NCBI GenBank assembly: GCA_938030645.1
Contig: CALHHQ010000077.1
Location: 1-12,042, forward strand
Reading direction: 5' to 3'
DNA: 12,042 nucleotides
Origin: an uncultured Rhizobiaceae group bacterium
GTDB taxonomy: Bacteria > Pseudomonadota > Alphaproteobacteria > Rhizobiales > Rhizobiaceae
The notes under the pieces are model-generated. The model ran no database searches. It saw only the letters and a list, made by a program, of their open reading frames with translations, and was not told the origin of the DNA. The translations under genes and the position numbers were made by a program. Positions 6,421-12,042 of the stretch are shown in pieces. The first letter of the stretch is position 1. Every line of letters starts with the position of its first letter.

Positions 6421-6435
6421 TGTTGCCATCTAGAA

Positions 6436-7386
6436 ATGCTACTCTTTTTTCTGAAAAAGCTGATTTGGGCCGTTGCAACACTGATTTTTGCTTCTGTCGT
6501 CGTGTTTTTAGCCCTCGAAATCGTCCCCGGCGATCCTGCTCAAGTCATGTTGGGAATCAACGCCACCGATGAGGCTGTTGCCGCATTGCGAGAAAACCTT
6601 GGGCTGAACAAACCTGCAATTGAACGCTATTTCAGTTGGATTTCAGGAATGGTGGTGGGCGACTTCGGCCGCAGCTACACCTATTCCGTCGATGTGCGCG
6701 AATTGGTGGCTGACCGTATAGCGATTAGCCTTCCTTTGGCTTTAATTGCACTGGCTCTTTCAACAATCATCGCCTTGCCGGTTGGCATTTACGCAGCTTC
6801 CCGTCGCGGCAAGATTGCAGACACGGTGGTTATGGCAATCTCACAGTTCGGCATTGCGATTCCAAATTTCTGGTTTGCACTTTTGATGGTTTATGTGCTG
6901 GCTATTTGGTTGCAACTGGTCCCTGCTGGTGGCTTTCCCGGCTGGACCGAAGGTTTCTGGACAGCACTGAAATCTCTTCTGCTTCCAGCCATTGCTCTGG
7001 CCTTGCCCCAAGCGGCAATTCTGTCCCGCGTCACACGCTCGGCCTTATTGGAAACAATGGGGGAAGATTACATCCGCACAGCCCGAGCCAAAGGCTTAAG
7101 CAAACGAGCCACTCTTTGGAACCATGCTTTACGCAATGCGATGATTCCCGTTCTCACCATCCTTGGCCTGCAATTTGCGTATTTGCTGGCGGGCACCATC
7201 ATCATTGAAAACGTGTTTTACCTGCCCGGTCTTGGCAGACTTGTGTTTCAAGCGATCAATTTGCGTGATCTCATTGTCGTTGAAAGCGTTGTGATGATGC
7301 TGGTCGCGACGATTATCGTCATCAATCTGCTGGTCGACCTCGCATATGTTTGGGTCGATCCAAGACTGAGGACACGCGCCTCATGA
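6436..7386 (+). CDS. ABC transporter permease, DppB type
   Basis: A 316-residue inner-membrane permease, the first of the heterodimer that forms the channel. TM1 is at about 9-30, followed by the family's periplasmic segment GDPAQVMLG at 32-40 and NLGLNKP at 54-60. Several further membrane helices fill 97-300. The cytoplasmic EAA loop, which contacts the ATPase, reads EDYIRTARAKGLS at about 210-222. The chosen start is ATG at 6436, because a start at 6313 would overlap the opposing gene by 72 bp and add residues before TM1 that do not suit the family. No Shine-Dalgarno is visible upstream (GCCATCTAGAA), which is odd; translation may be weak or leaderless. The stop overlaps the next start as ATGA. 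It pairs with the DppC-type permease that follows. Confidence 0.93.
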   Translation: MLLFFLKKLIWAVATLIFASVVVFLALEIVPGDPAQVMLGINATDEAVAALRENLGLNKPAIERYFSWISGMVVGDFGRSYTYSVDVRELVADRIAISLPLALIALALSTIIALPVGIYAASRRGKIADTVVMAISQFGIAIPNFWFALLMVYVLAIWLQLVPAGGFPGWTEGFWTALKSLLLPAIALALPQAAILSRVTRSALLETMGEDYIRTARAKGLSKRATLWNHALRNAMIPVLTILGLQFAYLLAGTIIIENVFYLPGLGRLVFQAINLRDLIVVESVVMMLVATIIVINLLVDLAYVWVDPRLRTRAS

Positions 7387-8228
7387 ACACGTCCGAGTTT
7401 TTCAAGACCGCCTTGCGCAACCGCAGCTTTTCTATCGGCCTGTTCATTTCAGCGTTGGTGATTGGCATGGCTTTGGTGTCGTATATTTGGACACCCTACA
7501 GCGTGATCGATCTCGACATTGGCGGAAAACTGAAAGCTCCAAACGCCACTTACTGGTTTGGCACCGACCACTTCGGTCGCGATATTTTCTCCATGATCAT
7601 GGTGGGTGCGCGCAACTCAATTGCGGTGGCTTTGGTCGCAGTGATTGTGGGAATTGGTGTCGGTGTGCCCATTGGCTGTTGGGCAGCAGCACGCGGTGGT
7701 TTTTTAGATGAAGCGCTCATGCGCGGAAACGACGTAATCTTCGCCTTCCCCGCTCTTCTTTCGGCGGTGATGATCACAGCCGTGTTTGGGCCGGGAGCAA
7801 TCAACGCGATAATTGCCATCGGTATTTTCAATATTCCCGTATTCGCGCGTCTCGCCCGTGGAGCAGCCCTTTCGCTTTGGCCTCGCGATTTCATTATGGC
7901 CGCGCGTGCAGCGGGCAAATCGTCTTTCCGCATCACGTGGGAACATATTGTGCCAAACATGACCAACCTCTTGATCGTGCAAGGCACAATCGCCTTTGCA
8001 TTGGGTATCTTGCAAGAAGCTGGTCTGGCTTATGTGGGCCTCGGCACTCAACCTCCGTTTCCGTCTTGGGGTAAGATGTTGAATGAAGCTCAAACCATGA
8101 TGAGTTTTGCGCCCCATATGGCAATCTTTCCTGGCGTGGCGATTGTCATCACGGTTTTGGGTTTAAACCTATTAGGCGATGGTCTGCGTGATGTTCTTGA
8201 CCCACGCATCGCCAAGGATCGAACCTGA
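7383..8228 (+). CDS. ABC transporter permease, DppC type
   Basis: A 281-residue inner-membrane permease, the partner of the preceding DppB-type protein. An N-terminal helix spans about 17-35, followed by the conserved FGTDHFGRD (59-67) that precedes the permease domain. The EAA loop is RDFIMAARAAGKS at 168-180, and the C-terminal LGDGLRDVLDPR motif (264-275) is characteristic of DppC/OppC proteins. Length is normal. The ATG at 7383 overlaps the upstream TGA (ATGA), with TGAGGA 10 nt before it, indicating translational coupling. An upstream TTG at 7350 would only add 11 residues overlapping the first permease and was rejected. Substrate follows the binding protein, not this subunit. Confidence 0.94.
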   Translation: MNTSEFFKTALRNRSFSIGLFISALVIGMALVSYIWTPYSVIDLDIGGKLKAPNATYWFGTDHFGRDIFSMIMVGARNSIAVALVAVIVGIGVGVPIGCWAAARGGFLDEALMRGNDVIFAFPALLSAVMITAVFGPGAINAIIAIGIFNIPVFARLARGAALSLWPRDFIMAARAAGKSSFRITWEHIVPNMTNLLIVQGTIAFALGILQEAGLAYVGLGTQPPFPSWGKMLNEAQTMMSFAPHMAIFPGVAIVITVLGLNLLGDGLRDVLDPRIAKDRT

Positions 8229-9850
8229 TGCTGGACATCAAAAATCTCACCTTGTCCATTTCCGGCACACCGATACTGAATGATGTGAACCTTTCGGTTG
8301 GTGCCGGGAAAATTTTGGGCATTGTGGGGGAATCTGGCTCAGGCAAATCCCTGACTGCGCTCAGCACCATGCAATTGCTGCCCGATGGTTCAGCCATTGA
8401 TGGCGAAATCCTTCTCAAAGGGAAGGACATTTTGCAAGCCAACGAAGAAGAAATGCAGCGCGTGCGTGGCCAAGAAATATCAATGATATTTCAAGAACCT
8501 ATGACCGCGCTCAATCCCGTCCACACAATCGGAGCGCAGGTTTGCGAAGCAATACGCAATTCGACAGACCTTTCAAAAAGCGAACTTGAGACCCGAGCGA
8601 TCGAGACGTTGGAAAAAGTCGGACTTCCCGTGTCTCGGTTTCCACTCAGTCGATATCCCCATGAACTTTCAGGTGGACAACGCCAACGCGTTATGATCGC
8701 CATGGCCTGCGCCCAACAACCGTCATTGATGATTGCAGATGAGCCAACCACAGCTTTAGACGTCACGTTACAAGCGCAGATTCTCAACCTCTTGCGCAGC
8801 ATTGTTGACGAGACTGGCATGAGCCTCATTCTGATCAGTCACGATCTCGCTGTGGTTGCTGAAGTGACGGACGATATTGTTGTTATGCGGAATGGCGAAG
8901 TGCTTGATGCAGGCCCTACGGGTGATGTGTTGCGCAAGCTCAACCATCCCTACACAGCCCAACTGGCCAAAGCGTCGACCCACGTTCCACAGCGCAATTC
9001 TGCCCCGGTCCTCAGCGCCGAGCAGAAGTCGAACGGATCGATCCCAATTCTGAAGGCACGGGATATTGTGCGCGACTACCCAACTGCACGAAAATCGCTC
9101 TTTCAGAGAGAAAAGCCTTTCCGCGCTGTGAAGGGCGTAAATTTCGAATTGTTCAAAGGCCAAAGCATGGGATTGGTTGGGGAATCAGGCTGCGGAAAAT
9201 CCACCCTCGCCCGCATTGTGCTTGGCCTCGATAAACCAACATCAGGCAATGTGAATTTTTTGGGCCACGATTTGGCGAACGTAGAAGGTGAAGAAATGCG
9301 TCAAGCCAGACGCAATGTGCAAGTCGTGTTTCAAGATCCTTTCGCCAGTTTCAATCCACGGCATCGTGTGGAACGGCTGGTGTCTGAACCACTTTATCTG
9401 GAACCAGAACTGTCAAAATCGGATCGAAGAGATCGAGTGCGGTCGGCATTGTCAGAGGTGGGAATGAACGACACCGCTCTTGATAAGTATCCCCATGAGT
9501 TCTCTGGCGGACAGCGGCAGCGTCTCGCCATTGCGCGGGCCCTAATTACGCGCCCTGCCCTCATCGTCGCAGATGAACCTGTTTCAGCACTGGACGTGTC
9601 CATTCGAGCGCAAGTGTTGGATCTATTGGCGGATCTGCGCGAGCGGTTGGATTTGACATATCTGTTCATCAGCCATGATCTCGGCGTAGTTCGTGCGATT
9701 TGTGATGAAGTAATGGTGATGGATGCTGGTGAGATCGTGGAACATGGTCCTGTCACCGATGTGTTCACAGCGCCGAAATCCCAAGCAGCAAAAGAGCTTG
9801 TGGATGCAACACCAAACCTTGAACGTGCATTGGCGAACCGTGTAGATTGA
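8228..9850 (+). CDS. ABC transporter ATP-binding protein, fused DppD-DppF double ATPase
   Basis: A 540-residue cytoplasmic protein with two complete ATPase domains in one chain, powering the importer. Domain 1: Walker A GESGSGKS at 34-41, Q-loop Gln89, signature LSGGQ at 147-151, Walker B LMIADE at 167-172, H-loop His205. Domain 2: Walker A GESGCGKS at 318-325, Q-loop Gln369, signature FSGGQ at 425-429, Walker B LIVADE at 445-450, H-loop His483. Both sites look competent. Each domain ends with the oligopeptide-transporter C-terminal extension (HPYT at 240-243 in the first). Fusion of the D and F subunits is common in this family (GsiA-like). Start and upstream stop share one base (TGATG), with AAGGA 8-9 nt upstream. 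No separate fifth subunit is needed, so the importer is complete. Confidence 0.95.
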   Translation: MLDIKNLTLSISGTPILNDVNLSVGAGKILGIVGESGSGKSLTALSTMQLLPDGSAIDGEILLKGKDILQANEEEMQRVRGQEISMIFQEPMTALNPVHTIGAQVCEAIRNSTDLSKSELETRAIETLEKVGLPVSRFPLSRYPHELSGGQRQRVMIAMACAQQPSLMIADEPTTALDVTLQAQILNLLRSIVDETGMSLILISHDLAVVAEVTDDIVVMRNGEVLDAGPTGDVLRKLNHPYTAQLAKASTHVPQRNSAPVLSAEQKSNGSIPILKARDIVRDYPTARKSLFQREKPFRAVKGVNFELFKGQSMGLVGESGCGKSTLARIVLGLDKPTSGNVNFLGHDLANVEGEEMRQARRNVQVVFQDPFASFNPRHRVERLVSEPLYLEPELSKSDRRDRVRSALSEVGMNDTALDKYPHEFSGGQRQRLAIARALITRPALIVADEPVSALDVSIRAQVLDLLADLRERLDLTYLFISHDLGVVRAICDEVMVMDAGEIVEHGPVTDVFTAPKSQAAKELVDATPNLERALANRVD

Positions 9851-9876
9851 GAGCAAGCGCAACTACGGCCAAAATC

Positions 9877-10965
9877 ATGTCTACCGAAATCGACTATCCA
9901 TCTGAATATGACAACTCAGGTCGCGTCGCCAACGCAGCACAATTGCTGGAAGGCTATCTGGAAGACTCTGCGAACTTTCGCGAACGCGAAGGTTTGGTTG
10001 CAGACTATAATCTTGCCTACGGTCCTGCTGAACGCAATCAGATGGATATTTACTGGCCAGATGAAAATCGTGAAGCTCCAATCGTTATGTTCATCCATGG
10101 TGGTTATTGGAAAAGCATGGACAGGACGGCGTTCAGCCATATGGCTGGCGGATTGTTGGAGCATGGTATCGCGGTCGCCATGCCGTCCTACACTCTGTGT
10201 CCTGATATTCAGATCAACGGCATCATCAACGAATTGCGCCGCGCCTCTTTGGTTTTGTATCAAACCTACAAGCAAAAAATCACAGTTGTGGGGCACTCCG
10301 CTGGCGGGCATTTAGCAGCCTGCATGATGGCCACCGATTGGGAAGGCATACACCACGACCTACCCGAAGACTTGGTCGCTGCCGGAATGGGCATTTCAGG
10401 GCTTTACGACCTGCTCCCCATTCTCCACACCCCAGTGAATGATGTAGTACAAATGGATGTGGACCAAGCATCTGCCGCCAGCCCAGTGGATTGGGTTCCG
10501 GAAGCTATTCAAAAATTCGAAGCTTGGGTTGGTGCAGATGAATCCAACGAATACCACCGACAAAGCCGTGAGCTTGCTGACCGTTGGTCGATGCTCGGCA
10601 CCCCAACCAATTATGTCTCTGTTGAAGATGCCAACCATTTCACCATCATCCATGCCCTGACCAACAGTGATAGCGACATGGTGCGCAAAATTGTTGAAAT
10701 CGTAGAACACCCAGAAGCCAAGGTGAAACTGCCTCGCCTCATCAAGAAGAAAGTTCTAGCAGAAATGCAGACTTTCGATATGTCACCGCCTGATGCAGTG
10801 TCTGAAAAACCGTCCAAAGCAAAAACAAAAAAGACAAAACCGAAGAAACCGGCCAAAGCATCAGCCGCCAAACAGAACAACAAAACCAGCGAAGTTCGCA
10901 AGCCTGCACCTGTGTCGCGCAAAAACCCGCGCAAAAAGCGGGCTCGTGCAACCGAGAACGCTTAG
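9877..10965 (+). CDS. Alpha/beta hydrolase, kynurenine-formamidase-like, with basic tail
   Basis: A 362-residue hydrolase. The core (about 1-300) has HGGYW at 74-78, which forms the oxyanion hole in the formamidase/esterase group, and GHSAGG at 139-144 with nucleophile Ser141. Asp221 in GADESNEYHRQS and His254 in ANHF complete the probable triad. Homologs of this layout cleave small amides or esters such as N-formylkynurenine, but this gene sits with a peptide-type importer, so its substrate is open and it should not be called kynB. Residues 311-362 are an H1-like tail of Lys, Ala, Pro and Thr: 15 Lys and 5 Arg in 52 residues. The start ATG at 9877 is 26 nt after the ATPase stop; a TTG at 9847 overlapping that stop is possible but adds only 10 residues. 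No strong ribosome binding site is seen. It is probably the last gene of the importer operon. Confidence 0.85.
   Translation: MSTEIDYPSEYDNSGRVANAAQLLEGYLEDSANFREREGLVADYNLAYGPAERNQMDIYWPDENREAPIVMFIHGGYWKSMDRTAFSHMAGGLLEHGIAVAMPSYTLCPDIQINGIINELRRASLVLYQTYKQKITVVGHSAGGHLAACMMATDWEGIHHDLPEDLVAAGMGISGLYDLLPILHTPVNDVVQMDVDQASAASPVDWVPEAIQKFEAWVGADESNEYHRQSRELADRWSMLGTPTNYVSVEDANHFTIIHALTNSDSDMVRKIVEIVEHPEAKVKLPRLIKKKVLAEMQTFDMSPPDAVSEKPSKAKTKKTKPKKPAKASAAKQNNKTSEVRKPAPVSRKNPRKKRARATENA
10921..10942 (-). terminator. Probable cobD terminator inside the hydrolase coding sequence
   Basis: On the minus strand this reads CCCGC, a 7-nt loop (TTTTTGC), GCGGG and then TTTTT. It begins 29 nt after the cobD stop codon. 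The stem is short but all G-C and is followed by five T. On the plus strand the same bases encode part of the basic tail of the hydrolase (Lys-Asn-Pro-Arg-Lys-Lys-Arg) and no T run follows, so it should act only on cobD transcripts. Confidence 0.6.
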
Positions 10966-10971
10966 ACTTTA

Positions 10972-11955
10972 CTAACGGAAGAACAACCAACCCAATGCGC
11001 TGAGACAGAACAGCGTAAAGCAGCAGGTGAAGTAAAATCGCAACGCCCGATCTATGTCATCAACTTGCAATTCATCTCGCCCATCGGCGTTCAGTTTTCG
11101 CGCACTGACTTGTTCTGATCCGTAATTTCGATCCCCACCCAACGAAATTTCTAACGCCGCAGCAAACGCCGTTTCAGGCCAACCTGCATTGGGTGAGCGA
11201 TGGTGCGGCGCATCGGCTCGTACCGTTTTGAAAAGCGTGTCACTGCGTTTCGAACCTTGATGCACAAAAGTCGCCCACCACGCCAAACCGGCAGATAATC
11301 GCGCTGCAGGCCAATTCAACCAGTCGTCGATGATTGCAGATGCTTTGCCAAACTGTTCATATTTCTCATTGCGATGCCCGATCATAGAATCTGCAGTGTT
11401 CACAGCTTTGTAAAAAAGGATGCCCGGAAGCCCCAAAACGGCATACCAAAACACTGGTGCAACCACCCCATCTGAAAAATTTTCTGCAAGACTTTCAATC
11501 GCAGCTTTGCTGACACCTGATTCCTCCAAGCGTGAAACATCACGACCGACGATCATAGAGACCGCTGCACGCCCACCTTCAACACCATCATTTCGCAAAG
11601 CAATCGCAACACGTTTCACGTGGTCATAAAGGCTCTTTTGGGCGATCAGTGTAACAACAATGAGCAACTCGACAGACCAACTTAGCCATACAGAAATCCA
11701 CCCAATCCAATAGACAAGGGCGGTCACAGACAGCGATACGGCCGCAAGCACCGCCACAACGAAGATGCCAGCAAAAAAATCAGGTTTCTGCCCTTGGTCA
11801 ACACCCAATTGATCCAAAGACCAAAGCTTTCGTTTGGCTTCAACAAAGGAAATCACACGACCAAACAACACAACCGGATGCGGGATACGCTTCCACAACC
11901 AATCGGGATCACCGAAAACGGCGTCGATAACTATTGCGAGGGTCAGAAGTCCCAT
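10972..11955 (-). CDS. cobD: Adenosylcobinamide-phosphate synthase CobD/CbiB
   Basis: A 327-residue inner-membrane enzyme of cobalamin synthesis that joins adenosylcobyric acid with (R)-1-amino-2-propanol or its phosphate. Family signatures are FGDP at 14-17 and IPHPV near 24-28. They continue with ESLAENFSDGVVAPVFW at 154-170, NTADSMIGHRN at 186-196, and HRSPNAGWPE at 252-261. Hydrophobic segments lie near 60-104, 165-185 and 305-325. Length is typical. The start ATG at 11955 is the only sensible choice, since an in-frame TGA lies 9 bp upstream; the ribosome binding site is weak. It converges on the hydrolase gene with only 6 bp between stop codons. The symbol cobD follows the alphaproteobacterial naming; cbiB is the equivalent elsewhere. 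Other cobalamin genes would be expected beyond the right edge. Confidence 0.95.
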   Translation of the reverse strand: MGLLTLAIVIDAVFGDPDWLWKRIPHPVVLFGRVISFVEAKRKLWSLDQLGVDQGQKPDFFAGIFVVAVLAAVSLSVTALVYWIGWISVWLSWSVELLIVVTLIAQKSLYDHVKRVAIALRNDGVEGGRAAVSMIVGRDVSRLEESGVSKAAIESLAENFSDGVVAPVFWYAVLGLPGILFYKAVNTADSMIGHRNEKYEQFGKASAIIDDWLNWPAARLSAGLAWWATFVHQGSKRSDTLFKTVRADAPHHRSPNAGWPETAFAAALEISLGGDRNYGSEQVSARKLNADGRDELQVDDIDRALRFYFTCCFTLFCLSALGWLFFR

Positions 11956-12042
11956 TGGGCATCACACTGTAAATTGAGAACTCTGCTTATACAGAATGCC
12001 TGTCTATCAATCGGAATAGAAAGAGGCCAGTGCCTTATCGAG
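11956..12042. other. Upstream region of cobD, cut by window edge
   Basis: These 87 bp precede cobD and run to the end of the window. I see no ORF that can be called and no clear promoter. A TATAAG on the minus strand (near 11986-11991) lacks a well-spaced -35 box. There is too little sequence to judge whether a cobalamin riboswitch lies further upstream. Confidence 0.4.

Noticed and set aside
6313..6435. N-terminal extension of the first permease from an ATG at 6313
   Set aside because: It overlaps the well-supported start of the opposing gene by 72 bp and adds hydrophilic residues before TM1. Starting at 6436 gives a typical permease N-terminus.
7550..8117. Minus-strand ORFs of 137 and 145 codons opposite the DppC-type permease
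   Set aside because: They overlap each other and a conserved permease, lack ribosome binding sites and resemble no protein.
9847..9876. TTG start of the hydrolase overlapping the ATPase stop
   Set aside because: Overlap could mean coupling, but the ten added residues show no family resemblance and no ribosome binding site favours TTG over the ATG at 9877. It remains possible.
9916..10311. 131-codon minus-strand ORF opposite the hydrolase core
   Set aside because: It is antisense to the HGGYW and GHSAGG motifs, with no start signals.
9877..10965. Naming the hydrolase kynB (kynurenine formamidase)
   Set aside because: HGGYW and the triad fit a broad family, no other tryptophan-degradation gene is present, and the context is a peptide-type importer.

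Overview
The window looks like chromosomal DNA of an alphaproteobacterium with medium GC content, plausibly a marine Rhizobiales/Rhodobacterales relative. This rests on protein style: a taurine-pyruvate aminotransferase, an aerobic-type CobD, a DUF922 protein and a basic-linker L,D-transpeptidase. It is a family-level inference, not a placement. I see no rRNA, tRNA, insertion sequence, CRISPR array or phage gene.

Layout. (1) 1-1104, minus: taurine-pyruvate aminotransferase (tpa), cut by the left edge. Its upstream region carries direct repeats resembling a TauR operator. (2) 1312-1938, minus: a secreted L,D-transpeptidase with a very basic linker and a clear intrinsic terminator. (3) 1939-2264: a divergent intergenic region with a perfect dyad. 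(4) 2265-3575, plus: an M20 metallohydrolase of the ArgE/DapE type. (5) 3726-4343, plus: a secreted DUF922 protein with an HEQTH motif and a very basic C-terminus. (6) 4471-9850, plus: a complete peptide/opine-type ABC importer, made of a substrate-binding protein, two permeases and one fused double-ATPase. (7) 9877-10965, plus: an alpha/beta hydrolase of the kynurenine-formamidase type with a histone-H1-like tail. (8) 10972-11955, minus: cobD of cobalamin synthesis.

How it works together. The importer would bring a peptide-like or N-acylated compound into the cytoplasm. The M20 hydrolase and the alpha/beta hydrolase are good candidates to cut amide or ester bonds in it, but the substrate cannot be read from sequence. 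Tpa feeds taurine into sulfoacetaldehyde metabolism; by analogy with Rhodobacter, tauR and xsc probably lie left of the window. The L,D-transpeptidase and the DUF922 protein act in the envelope.

The most unusual feature is the importer operon. Between the binding-protein gene and the first permease gene lies a 138-residue gene of unknown function on the opposite strand (5968-6384). Its stop codon abuts the binding-protein stop exactly (TGA|TCA). A 9-bp perfect inverted repeat sits just after that stop, inside the opposing gene. This is the geometry of a noncontiguous operon. A similar economy occurs at the other end: the probable cobD terminator lies inside the codons for the basic tail of the convergent hydrolase gene.
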